A program made the translations under genes and the position numbers. From contig NZ_AP023032.1 of the NCBI RefSeq assembly GCF_019670105.1, positions 3,669,501 through 3,733,500 on the forward strand: a stretch of 64,000 nt of DNA. Direction: 5' to 3'. The first letter of the stretch is position 1; each line of letters opens with the position of its first letter. This DNA comes from Agarivorans albus. Its GTDB lineage: Bacteria; Pseudomonadota; Gammaproteobacteria; Enterobacterales; Celerinatantimonadaceae. Below are positions 55,222-63,819 of the stretch, in pieces. The notes beneath the pieces are model-generated. The model was given only the letters and a program-made list of their open reading frames with translations, searched no databases and was not told the origin of the DNA.

Positions 55222-55869
55222 CTATTTTAGCTCCAGCAAGACCTCACTTAAGGAGGCGCGAACCTTGTGTCCCAAGCGCTTGAGCTCGTCACTAGGTTGA
55301 ATAAGATCCGGGATCTGATAGACCTGCATACCTGCTGCTACTGCAGCTCTAACTCCGTTTTCTGAGTCTTCAAAGGCTAAACACTTACTGGCGTCAATAT
55401 TTAGCGACTTGGCGGCTTTTAAGAAAATTTCTGGGTGCGGTTTACTATTATTCACCTGACACCCGGTAGAAACACTCTCAAAAAAATGCAGTAAGTCTGC
55501 GTTGCCTAACTTAGCTTCAGCAGTAGGTTTACCCGAAGAAGTGGCAACGGCTAATGGAATGCCTTGGCTTGTTAACCACTGCAGCAAATCTACCACACCT
55601 TGCTTAATCGGTAATGCTTGATCAACAGCCAAGGCGTGATACTTATCCAACCAACAATCACGCAGTCTTGGATAATCCAAGCCCTCGCCGTATCCTTCAC
55701 AAATGGTCTTTTTTATTTGCTCGGCATTGGTGCCAATACAGCTAAGGTAAACCTGTTCTTTAAACGCTAAACCTAGCTCACTACAAGCTTGAGAAAAGGT
55801 ATCGTAAGACACTTGCTCACTGTCGAGCAGCAAGCCGTCCATATCAAACACAGCAGCGCTAAAATGCAT
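55222..55869 (-). CDS. HAD phosphatase, beta-phosphoglucomutase-like
   Basis: A 215-aa HAD hydrolase of subfamily IA. Motif I is FDMDGLLLDSE, motif II ATSSGK, motif III Lys in NSKPHPEIFLKAA and motif IV EDSENGVRAAVAAGM. The helical cap (about 16-80) is that of the beta-PGM/YniC/YcjU group, usually sugar-phosphate phosphatases. The substrate is not evident. Next upstream on the strand is the YjiH-type transporter, 53 bases away, so they may be cotranscribed. Confidence 0.85.
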   Translation of the reverse strand: MHFSAAVFDMDGLLLDSEQVSYDTFSQACSELGLAFKEQVYLSCIGTNAEQIKKTICEGYGEGLDYPRLRDCWLDKYHALAVDQALPIKQGVVDLLQWLTSQGIPLAVATSSGKPTAEAKLGNADLLHFFESVSTGCQVNNSKPHPEIFLKAAKSLNIDASKCLAFEDSENGVRAAVAAGMQVYQIPDLIQPSDELKRLGHKVRASLSEVLLELK

Positions 55870-55922
55870 ACAACTCTCCAGTAAAAACTAAGCCACTTAA
55901 CTCACACTAAGCGGCTTACATA

Positions 55923-57308
55923 TTAAAAGAATAAATGGGCCATTACCGCAATTATCGGCAAGGTGACCAAGGTACGAATCAGGAAGATAGCAAACAATTG
56001 CCACAGCTTAACTGGCAACTGGCTACCCATAATAATCGCGCCTACTTCCGACAAATAAATCAGCTGAGTTACCGATACCGCAGCGATAACAAAACGGGTT
56101 ATATCGGCTTCAATAGACGCAGCAAGAATTGACGGAATAAACATATCGGCAAAACCTACCACTAAGGTTTCCGACGCTCTGGCGGCCTCTGGAAGCTGCA
56201 ATAGCTCTAGCAAAGGAATGAATGGCTTACCTAAAAAACTAAAAATGGGAGTGTATTCCGCTACCACTAAGGCTACCGAGCCCACCGCCATAATTACCGG
56301 CAATACACCCAGCACCATGTCCAGTACATTATGCACACCTTGCTTAGCTAGTTGTTTAGGGTGACTCGCTCGACCAGCTTGAACAAGTGCCAGCTGCCAA
56401 GCCCATGTGATGGTGTTGTAACCAGCAGGAATAACTTCGTCATCTTGCTTGCGCTCACTACCATCAATAAATTGATCTTTAAAACCAGAAAGCGGTGGCA
56501 AGCGCGGCACAATAACCGCTGCAGCAAGACCCGCAATACACACAGTAAGATAGAAAGGTGCAAACATATGCTCAAGGTTAACTTGCGCTAATACTACCAA
56601 ACTAAAGGTAATAGACACCGCAGAAAAGGTGGTGGCAATTACTACGCCTTCTCGCTGGGTATAGTGTTTATCTTCATACTGCTTGTTGGTTAGCAAAATC
56701 CCTACGCTACCGTCACCTAACCAAGACGCCATTGAATCTACTGCACTGCGACCTGGTAAACCGAATAGAGGACGCATGATTTTGCTCAGCAAAGTGCCTA
56801 CAAATTCTAACAAGCCAAAATTAAGCAAGAGGGGTAATAACAAACCAGCAAAAATGAACACGCTAAGTAAGGTAGGCAGTAAGTCACCTAAAATGAGACC
56901 GCCAGTATCACCCGACCAAATAGCTTGAGGCCCCAATTCAAAAGCGCATACCAGCACCAGAACCCAACCCAACATTCTTACCACATACCAAGGTAGAGAA
57001 ACCTGAAACAATGACGTTAGCAAGGCATTTTTGCCAAGCCAATTTGGCTTAGCAATTAGTGTATAAGTAGACATTAGGGCACTAAGGGTGATCAAACCAA
57101 CCACCAGCCACAAGGCGCTATCACCTAAAGCCGCCACCAAGCTTTTTGCCATAATCGCCACCGGAATGGTAAACGAGCCATCGTAAGGCAACGGCAACAT
57201 AAACAGGAAAATGCCCAATAATGAAGGTAATACAAACTTCCAAGCAGAACCTACTGCAGGATGGTTTGTTGGGGCATTAGGCATAGATGCTGGCTTGGCG
57301 TCTCGCAT
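55923..57308 (-). CDS. YjiH-family membrane protein (nucleoside recognition type)
   Basis: A 461-aa membrane protein with about 11 hydrophobic segments. GRSAVDSMASWLGDGSVGILLTNKQYEDKHYTQREGVVIATTFSAVSITF is the hallmark of YjiH proteins, which carry the nucleoside-recognition (Gate) domain. Function is not established. The upstream gap holds an exact FNR-type palindrome about 150 bases before the start, hinting at control by oxygen. A HAD phosphatase follows. Confidence 0.85.
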   Translation of the reverse strand: MRDAKPASMPNAPTNHPAVGSAWKFVLPSLLGIFLFMLPLPYDGSFTIPVAIMAKSLVAALGDSALWLVVGLITLSALMSTYTLIAKPNWLGKNALLTSLFQVSLPWYVVRMLGWVLVLVCAFELGPQAIWSGDTGGLILGDLLPTLLSVFIFAGLLLPLLLNFGLLEFVGTLLSKIMRPLFGLPGRSAVDSMASWLGDGSVGILLTNKQYEDKHYTQREGVVIATTFSAVSITFSLVVLAQVNLEHMFAPFYLTVCIAGLAAAVIVPRLPPLSGFKDQFIDGSERKQDDEVIPAGYNTITWAWQLALVQAGRASHPKQLAKQGVHNVLDMVLGVLPVIMAVGSVALVVAEYTPIFSFLGKPFIPLLELLQLPEAARASETLVVGFADMFIPSILAASIEADITRFVIAAVSVTQLIYLSEVGAIIMGSQLPVKLWQLFAIFLIRTLVTLPIIAVMAHLFF

Positions 57309-57452
57309 ATAAAATCACTCTATTTGGTATATTCTGTAGTTATATTCACTAAGCATGAATAGATTTTCGCGCAAGAATACAAGCAAAAAACCAGCTAATC
57401 AAGATTTTTAATCTACTAAAAGTCAAAACCAAAACATCATTAACTAGTTATC

Positions 57453-57466
57453 TTGATCATTATCAA
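57453..57466. promoter_or_regulatory. FNR-type box upstream of yjiH
   Basis: TTGAT-CATT-ATCAA is an exact match to the FNR consensus TTGAT-N4-ATCAA. It lies in the 219-base gap upstream of the YjiH gene, about 150 bases from its start. No clear -10 was found at the class II distance, so the site may work at longer range or by repression. Confidence 0.65.
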
Positions 57467-57527
57467 AACTTACTACTAGCCAGTCAGTAATAAATTCTTA
57501 AACTGCGACGAGCTTATTAGCTTACTT

Positions 57528-57914
57528 TTAAAAATCTTCGCCACGGTAACGATACTCCGCTAACTGTGCAGCGGCCAAATAGTGCTTAATAAATAACTGC
57601 TTAGCACTGCTATTGTAGTGAAAGCGTACCGTGGTGCTGGTTTGCCATCGGCTATCTTGCGCCCTGCGCCATAACACTTGGTCACCTTCCAGCTGGCAAT
57701 AGTAGCTGTGGTTTTGCCCATTGTGCCTCACTCGCATTTGCATGAGCGACTGAGCGCTGCGGTAATTATCGACCATTTTTACGTCCACGCCTTGCAAACT
57801 GGCTATCGCAGCTTGGCAAACCTGCTCAGGCTTAAAACCTCCCAAGTTTGGTTTAGCCAATACAAAGCCAATAAACGTAGGCCACAACACCAGAGCTAAA
57901 AAAAGCTTCTTCAA
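57528..57914 (-). CDS. Small secreted protein of unknown function
   Basis: A 128-aa protein with a Sec signal (about 1-20, ending GFVLAKP). The mature part (about 108 residues) contains two Cys (EQVCQAAIASL and YYCQLEGDQVLWR), likely a disulfide, and basic residues at the end. No family recognised. The TTG start lies in the TTGA overlap with the upstream GATase gene, so it is translated by coupling. Periplasmic location against a cytoplasmic partner is a puzzle. Confidence 0.65.
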   Translation of the reverse strand: MKKLFLALVLWPTFIGFVLAKPNLGGFKPEQVCQAAIASLQGVDVKMVDNYRSAQSLMQMRVRHNGQNHSYYCQLEGDQVLWRRAQDSRWQTSTTVRFHYNSSAKQLFIKHYLAAAQLAEYRYRGEDF

Positions 57915-58648
57915 GCTAGTACCACCTTATCTATGAATGCCTTTAACAAACCATTGCTATGAGGCGTCTCTTGCGCGGCTGTTAACACTTGCTGCAAATG
58001 ATTATCCCCTTGAGTGTAATGCTCACGAAACTGGCTTAAACGTTGAACTAAGATACTGCGATTTACCTCAGGGTGAAACTGGCTCGCCCAAAAAGGTGCT
58101 GATGATACTTTTAACGCGTGCACACAGTGTTTTGTAAACGCTAAGGAAACACAGCCTTCAGGCAGACTTAAGGCACTATCTCGATGAACAGATACCGCCA
58201 TAAAAGGATTGGGCAAACTACCAAACAATACATCCTCTTGAGCGTATTCACTGAGTGAAATAGCTAAGGTGCCCATTTCAAAGTCACGCGCTTGATGAAC
58301 AATCTTGCCACCCAAAGCCAGCACCGCAAGTTGAAAACCAAAACAAGAAGCAAATGTGGGTAACTGTTGCTCAATACAGCGCAACAGTAGCTGCTGAATG
58401 GCTCTAACAAAAGGGTAGGCCTCCGGATCAAGCACACTGGCTTCGCTGGAACCTCCAACCAACACCGCATCTATGCCCTGCAAGGCGTAATCGCTACAAT
58501 CAGGCGTATCAAAAACATTGAGAATTCTAAACTGCTCTACCGCTACGCCGCAAAAGTGGCTAAAACTGGCTAATTCCTCGATGCGGGTATCGGTATCATC
58601 GCGGATCTGAATTAACAGAATAGTTAGTTGCTCACGTGACAGTTGCAT
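57911..58648 (-). CDS. Class I glutamine amidotransferase-like protein
   Basis: A 245-aa protein like a free-standing GMP synthase glutaminase domain. The nucleophile is in FASCFGFQLAVLALGG (Cys-x-G-x-Q) and the His in ASQFHPEVN. VLVGGSSEASV holds the oxyanion-like Gly pair. No synthetase domain is present, so it may be a gamma-glutamyl hydrolase (PuuD-like) or a transferase with an unknown partner. ATG 58648 follows AGTGGT. Stop overlaps the next gene by 4 bases. Confidence 0.82.
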   Translation of the reverse strand: MQLSREQLTILLIQIRDDTDTRIEELASFSHFCGVAVEQFRILNVFDTPDCSDYALQGIDAVLVGGSSEASVLDPEAYPFVRAIQQLLLRCIEQQLPTFASCFGFQLAVLALGGKIVHQARDFEMGTLAISLSEYAQEDVLFGSLPNPFMAVSVHRDSALSLPEGCVSLAFTKHCVHALKVSSAPFWASQFHPEVNRSILVQRLSQFREHYTQGDNHLQQVLTAAQETPHSNGLLKAFIDKVVLA

Positions 58649-58720
58649 AATTACCACTTAATATACTGATTAATAAGCTATAAAAACTCAGTCTTTGCCC
58701 CAGAACTACAAGGAGCCTAG

Positions 58721-59458
58721 GTGTTACTCAAGCTTTTATCGTTACTTATTCTTAGTTTTATTGCCCTCAGCTCGATACTGTTTTTCTTTATCGCCTGCAT
58801 TATTTATGCGCTCACAGCAGCATTTGATAAGCGCCGACTATGGTTACACTACTTCACCTGCGCCTGGGCTAGTCTGTATTTAATCATAGTGCCTCATTGG
58901 CAAGTACGGCGTTTGGGTTTGCAGCATATCGATAAAAAACAAGCTTATGTCATCGTATCCAATCATCAATCTGGATTAGATATTTTGTTGTCCTTTGCCC
59001 TTTTCATTCCCTTTAAATGGGTCTCAAAAATCGAGATGTTTAAAGTGCCATTTGTTGGTTGGAACATGTGGCTTAATCAATACATTGGACTTAAACGCGG
59101 TGATAAACACAGCATCAAGAATATGCTCCAGCAAGCCGAAAAACACCTTAAACAAGGTAGCTCGGTATATTTATTTCCTGAAGGAAGCCGCTCTGCCGAC
59201 GGCAAGCTAAAACCTTTTAAACTAGGTGCGTTTTCTTTAGCAAAACACGCAGAAGTAGCGATATTGCCTATTGCGATTCACGGCACTGCCGAAGCCTTAC
59301 CTAAAAAAAGCTTACAGCTTACAGGCCATCACCCTATTTACATTCAGGTGCTACCCGCTATATCGGCTCAGCAAGTGGCACAAATGGATGAACAATCTTT
59401 GGCGTCACATACTCAGCAGATAATAGCTAAAGCCTTAACGCAAACACCATCGACTTAG
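58721..59458 (+). CDS. plsC: 1-acyl-sn-glycerol-3-phosphate acyltransferase
   Basis: A 245-aa membrane acyltransferase. Two N-terminal hydrophobic stretches are followed by the HX4D motif NHQSGLD and by LFPEGSRSADGKLKPFKLGAF. It makes phosphatidic acid from lysophosphatidic acid, the second acylation in phospholipid synthesis. The start is GTG 58721 with AAGGAG at 6-8 bases. It is followed 65 bases later by a PilZ gene. Confidence 0.93.
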   Translation: MLLKLLSLLILSFIALSSILFFFIACIIYALTAAFDKRRLWLHYFTCAWASLYLIIVPHWQVRRLGLQHIDKKQAYVIVSNHQSGLDILLSFALFIPFKWVSKIEMFKVPFVGWNMWLNQYIGLKRGDKHSIKNMLQQAEKHLKQGSSVYLFPEGSRSADGKLKPFKLGAFSLAKHAEVAILPIAIHGTAEALPKKSLQLTGHHPIYIQVLPAISAQQVAQMDEQSLASHTQQIIAKALTQTPST

Positions 59459-59523
59459 CTGCAAAATTTGCTTATTTACGCTAGGCTTAGGCTAAAGTAC
59501 CCCGAATAAACAGGAACCCTGAC

Positions 59524-59904
59524 ATGCACGAGCGTCGCCAATTTTTGCGAGTTCTTTTTGACCGCCCCGCCTACCTAAACCATGGGGAGCAATCTTGGTC
59601 ATGCCAACTGTTGGATTTATCGTTACAAGGTGCCTTGGTGACCTTGCCAAATGACTGGGACGAAGAGCTCACTCAGCTAACCTTAAGTTTTAGCCTGAGT
59701 GATGTTGCAGTAGAAGAACTTAGCATCACCATGGATGTAGAAGTTAAACACACACGCAATCAGCAAATCGGTTTACGTTGTTTGCACATTGATATCGAAA
59801 GCGCCAGCCACCTAAAACGACTAATTGAATTAAACCTAGGTGATGACGACTTATTGCATCGCGAGTTAGAGCACTTAGTTGACCAACAGCAAGAAGCGGA
59901 TTAA
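59524..59904 (+). CDS. Single-domain PilZ protein
   Basis: A 126-aa protein. The c-di-GMP-binding motifs are ERRQFLR (RxxxR, residues 3-8) and DLSLQGA (D/NxSxxG, about 33-39), at the right spacing. It would bind c-di-GMP through these; its output partner is not known. The diguanylate cyclase at 49013 and the tandem PilZ protein at 61420 are in the same window. Its stop shares TTAA with the convergent radA stop. Confidence 0.92.
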   Translation: MHERRQFLRVLFDRPAYLNHGEQSWSCQLLDLSLQGALVTLPNDWDEELTQLTLSFSLSDVAVEELSITMDVEVKHTRNQQIGLRCLHIDIESASHLKRLIELNLGDDDLLHRELEHLVDQQQEAD

Positions 59905-61262
59905 ACCGCTTCTAAAGCTTCTGCCAACTTACTTACGGCAATCACCTCAAGCCCTGCTATTGCTTGCTTAGGTCGATTGCCCAAAGGCACTATCGCTCGC
60001 TTAAAGCCGTGTTTAGCGGCTTCGTTCAAACGTTCTTGACCATTGCTTACGGGGCGTATCTCTCCCGATAAGCCTACTTCACCAAATACCACCAACTCTT
60101 GCGGTAATATTTGATTTCTAAAGCTAGAGACCATGGCCACCAATAAAGCTAAATCGGCGCCAGTTTCAGCGACTCTTACACCACCCACCACGTTGGTAAA
60201 TACGTCTTGATCAGACATTTGCACACCTGCATGGCGATGCATTACCGCAAGCAGCATCGCCAAACGGTTTTGCTCAAGGCCTACAGCTACTCGCCTAGGA
60301 TTCGCCATTTGGCTGTAATCAACCAATGCTTGGATCTCGACCAATAGCGGACGGGTACCTTCCCACACTACCATCACGACCGAACCTGGCGCTGCTTCTT
60401 GCCCGCGCGAAAGGAAAATGGCCGAAGGGTTAGACACTTCTCGCATGCCCTGTTCGGTCATGGCAAATACACCCAGCTCGTTAATCGCACCAAAACGGTT
60501 TTTGTTACCACGCAAGGTACGAAAGCGGCCATCGGCATCACCTTCTAGCATGATCGAACAATCAATGCAGTGCTCCAGAACTTTAGGCCCAGCTAACGAG
60601 CCATCCTTGGTTACATGGCCCACCATAAACATGGCTATATTATGTTGCTTGGCAAAACGGGTTAACCAAGCCGCACTTTCTCGCACTTGGCTAACACCAC
60701 CTGGTGCTGATTGAATATCAGCCATGTGCATTACCTGAATAGAGTCAATCACCATCATCTTTGGTTTAACTTCCAAAGCCACCTGGCCAATTTGCTCAAC
60801 GCTGGTTTCGGCCAGTAACTTTAGCTTGTCTTTAGGCAAACCTAAGCGCTGCGCGCGCAAAGCGATTTGTTGCAAGGATTCCTCACCCGTTACGTATAAG
60901 GTGTCCATGGTTTGCGCTAAGCCACACATGGTTTGTAACAACAAGGTACTTTTACCTGCGCCGGGGCTACCACCAATCAAAATGGCGCTACCAGGCACTA
61001 CACCGCCGCCTAGAACCCGGTCAAATTCTTTAAAGCCGGTGGAAAAACGCGGTAACTCGGCTAGGTCAATGCTCTCTAGGGTTTGGACTTTGCCTGCGGT
61101 ACTGCCGGCATAACCGGTGAAACGGTCATTACGTGAAGGTGCAGCACTCAAACGTACTTCGCTAATGGTATTCCACGCTTTACATTCACCACATTGTCCC
61201 TGCCAACGAGGGAAATCGGCACCACAGTCGTTACATACATAGGCCGTTTTCGCTTTTGCCAT
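59901..61262 (-). CDS. radA: DNA repair protein RadA
   Basis: A 453-aa RecA-like ATPase. The N-terminal zinc finger is CNDCGADFPRWQGQCGECKAWNT (CxxC..CxxC), Walker A is GGSPGAGKST, KNRFG (in GNKNRFGAINELGVF) is the RadA signature, and the last about 150 residues are a Lon-protease-like domain. RadA helps branch migration in homologous recombination. The start is ATG 61262. The tandem PilZ gene is divergent, 157 bases away. Confidence 0.97.
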   Translation of the reverse strand: MAKAKTAYVCNDCGADFPRWQGQCGECKAWNTISEVRLSAAPSRNDRFTGYAGSTAGKVQTLESIDLAELPRFSTGFKEFDRVLGGGVVPGSAILIGGSPGAGKSTLLLQTMCGLAQTMDTLYVTGEESLQQIALRAQRLGLPKDKLKLLAETSVEQIGQVALEVKPKMMVIDSIQVMHMADIQSAPGGVSQVRESAAWLTRFAKQHNIAMFMVGHVTKDGSLAGPKVLEHCIDCSIMLEGDADGRFRTLRGNKNRFGAINELGVFAMTEQGMREVSNPSAIFLSRGQEAAPGSVVMVVWEGTRPLLVEIQALVDYSQMANPRRVAVGLEQNRLAMLLAVMHRHAGVQMSDQDVFTNVVGGVRVAETGADLALLVAMVSSFRNQILPQELVVFGEVGLSGEIRPVSNGQERLNEAAKHGFKRAIVPLGNRPKQAIAGLEVIAVSKLAEALEAV

Positions 61263-61419
61263 TAACCCTCCAAGCGGTCACATAATGCTAAAATAGTGTT
61301 AAAAGTACTTGCCTTGAATCTCTCTCAAGGCACAATCTTTGCTTTGATCTTGAAGATTGTAAAGATTGAGACAGAGTTTTGACAGTAAAACCAATGATTA
61401 AGGATTAATACCCAGCAAC

Positions 61420-63819
61420 ATGTCGGAAAGCAAGCACTACGCCTTAATAGAACGATTACTACCATTATTGGGAAGCAGCGACTTTAACCAAGTATTTAAG
61501 CGCGCAACTCAAGACCTTCCTAATAATGAAAGTTTCTTGCTCAAAATGGAAATGAATCGTCTATCCGCGCCTTGCCAACGATTGGTAGATCTTCGAGGAA
61601 AAGTAGACGGCGAATGCCAAGAGTTTCACTACCAAGGTAAAACCCACTACCTCGATGACATCGCCATTAAGGTATTTAAACAGCAGCTCAAGCTCTATAA
61701 ACAACAATACACACTAGGCATATACGAGAAACTGCAAACCACCGAGAACAACTTCAAGGTGATGCAGAAGAAAAATATTAGCCCGCAAGAGGCCGCTGCA
61801 CGGCGCCCCAAAAATATCATCGCTCGCGCCGTGCGTTTAGGCCACTATATCGGCAGAAGTGAAGAGCGCATGCACCTCACTGCACCACTGCGAATGGCGG
61901 GTGTAGACGGTGCGCTATTTGATGCGAAAACCTCCAACATGTCGGTATCAGGCCTGCGTGCTAAGGTCGATAGCCAACGAGAATTCTCTGTAGACGAACA
62001 TTACTTCGTGTATTTCACCGGCTTAGAAAAAGAGTTTGTAAACCGCGTATTAAGCGCTGGCACCGAATATAAAGTGGTCGGAATCGACCGCAAGGGTCAG
62101 CAGCAATGGGTAAGAATGATCGTGGTTGACCCAAGCGAAGAGTTTAATAACTTCTTCAAAAACTTTTTACGCTCCTATCGCGGGCGTTACAAAGTAGACG
62201 TCGACAACATTACAGCAGCAGTTATCACCAAAGGTTATGAACAATACTTAATGCCGCGTTTAAGCAGCGTGCCTTTGTATTTTAGCGGCCAAACGCCAGC
62301 AAGCCTGCGTTATGCCTTAGCGACGCAGAATAATCTCGACCTGCTTTCTTATTGGCGCGATGAAACTAACCACAGTCATTTATCTCAACTGTTTCATCCA
62401 CCAAGGATGATGCGCTACCAAGCCTTAAGCAGTGGTGAAAGCCTGATCTATTGCTTTACTCATACTGCGAACAATCGCTTATTTTTCTACTCAGCCAGCA
62501 GCGAAGAGCTTGCAGAGCATCCAGAACTGCGCGATCTTTATTTCGCCTTTGGCTGCCGTAAACCCAGCTGGAAGGTATTCAAGTTTCAGTATCAACCTGC
62601 GCAAGCCAGCGATGCAGAGGTAAGCTCTCCTTTACCCAAAAAAGATTCGCCAATTGAACGAGAGCGTGTCGCCAAGGCTTTAGATGGATTAAGCATGGTT
62701 GGCTTGTTAAGTGATGTCACCAACCAGCATATCGATGAAAGCTACCAGCAAAATTACCCCTTGGACGGTAACCCCAACAAGTTGTCGCTGTTTAACCAGA
62801 GCAAGCAACCAATCAGCAAGTTTGAACAGGTAAATTACAAGTATTTGCAGCTGCGTAAAGAAAATCGCTACCAATACCGCTCCTTAATAGAAGTGGAACA
62901 TCAGGGTAGCAACGAAACCGGCTGGACCAGCGATTTCTCCATCAGCGGAATGAAAGTAGAAGTAGAAACGCCACTAGAGTATAGCGTTGGAGACACAGTT
63001 TATCTGGCGCTACCTCAGTTTCAAAAACTGGTTAAAAGTTTCGAGCTGTCTCATTTAGCCTATGAGGTCACCAACTGTAATAACAGCCACACCATTTACA
63101 ACTTAAAAGTCATCGAAGTAAAAGGCCAACAACACCAAGGCAGTGCCTTTTTCAAACAGCTTATTGACAATAATTTAGATAAGTTGCCAACGCTTCCCGA
63201 AGGCAAAGCCATTGCAGGTTTGTCCGATGCATTAAGACAAATCTTCTGTGCGCCACTATTTTGCCGTGCCATGTTCATCCATAAAGTGCCTGGCGCTTTA
63301 GAGGTTAAGTGTGTGAATTACGGTACCTTTGCCCAAGCAAGCGATAACTGGTTAAACATTGATAGCAGTGCCCATACTGCCGACTTAAGTAAGTTTCTAG
63401 CCAGCGAAAACCTCGCGTCATTTCTCGCCACTCAATTGCGTAGTCATGCGCCTAGTGATAACCCAGAACACATTGAAGTGATCACCGTAACGGCTAGAAA
63501 GAACGACCAGTTATTATCGGTACGTTGCAGCAGCAATTTTAACTCTGTTCAGCAATTACGTGAGTTTGTTAGCCTAAGTTTAGGCCGCGGCAAGGTGCAT
63601 GCCTTTAACCTGCAGTTATCACGGGTTGGTCGACCTGATACCGAATATATTCAACGCGAACTCGATTACATTAGCCATTATGCGATTCACCGCGCTAAGC
63701 AGTTAGAAGACGAGCTGTGGAGTGTTGCAGGGGTAATAGAAGTGACGGATGTAACCGAAGAGTTGATGCAGCGCTTTAACTTAAGCACTGCACCCCAGCC
63801 TTTAAAACTAAGCAGCTAG
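61420..63819 (+). CDS. Large protein with two PilZ domains
   Basis: A 799-aa cytoplasmic protein. The first PilZ-type site is RSEER (about residue 146) with NMSVSG (about 170); the second is RYQYR (about 483) with DFSISG (about 505). Both have the RxxxR and D/NxSxxG pair. The rest, including the first 120 residues and the last 240, belongs to no family I recognise; a coiled-coil-like LRKENRYQY segment precedes the second site. As I remember, vibrios have a long PilZ protein (PlzC) between radA and serB, matching this place. c-di-GMP binding is likely; its output is unknown. It overlaps the convergent serB gene by 12 bases. Confidence 0.88.
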   Translation: MSESKHYALIERLLPLLGSSDFNQVFKRATQDLPNNESFLLKMEMNRLSAPCQRLVDLRGKVDGECQEFHYQGKTHYLDDIAIKVFKQQLKLYKQQYTLGIYEKLQTTENNFKVMQKKNISPQEAAARRPKNIIARAVRLGHYIGRSEERMHLTAPLRMAGVDGALFDAKTSNMSVSGLRAKVDSQREFSVDEHYFVYFTGLEKEFVNRVLSAGTEYKVVGIDRKGQQQWVRMIVVDPSEEFNNFFKNFLRSYRGRYKVDVDNITAAVITKGYEQYLMPRLSSVPLYFSGQTPASLRYALATQNNLDLLSYWRDETNHSHLSQLFHPPRMMRYQALSSGESLIYCFTHTANNRLFFYSASSEELAEHPELRDLYFAFGCRKPSWKVFKFQYQPAQASDAEVSSPLPKKDSPIERERVAKALDGLSMVGLLSDVTNQHIDESYQQNYPLDGNPNKLSLFNQSKQPISKFEQVNYKYLQLRKENRYQYRSLIEVEHQGSNETGWTSDFSISGMKVEVETPLEYSVGDTVYLALPQFQKLVKSFELSHLAYEVTNCNNSHTIYNLKVIEVKGQQHQGSAFFKQLIDNNLDKLPTLPEGKAIAGLSDALRQIFCAPLFCRAMFIHKVPGALEVKCVNYGTFAQASDNWLNIDSSAHTADLSKFLASENLASFLATQLRSHAPSDNPEHIEVITVTARKNDQLLSVRCSSNFNSVQQLREFVSLSLGRGKVHAFNLQLSRVGRPDTEYIQRELDYISHYAIHRAKQLEDELWSVAGVIEVTDVTEELMQRFNLSTAPQPLKLSS

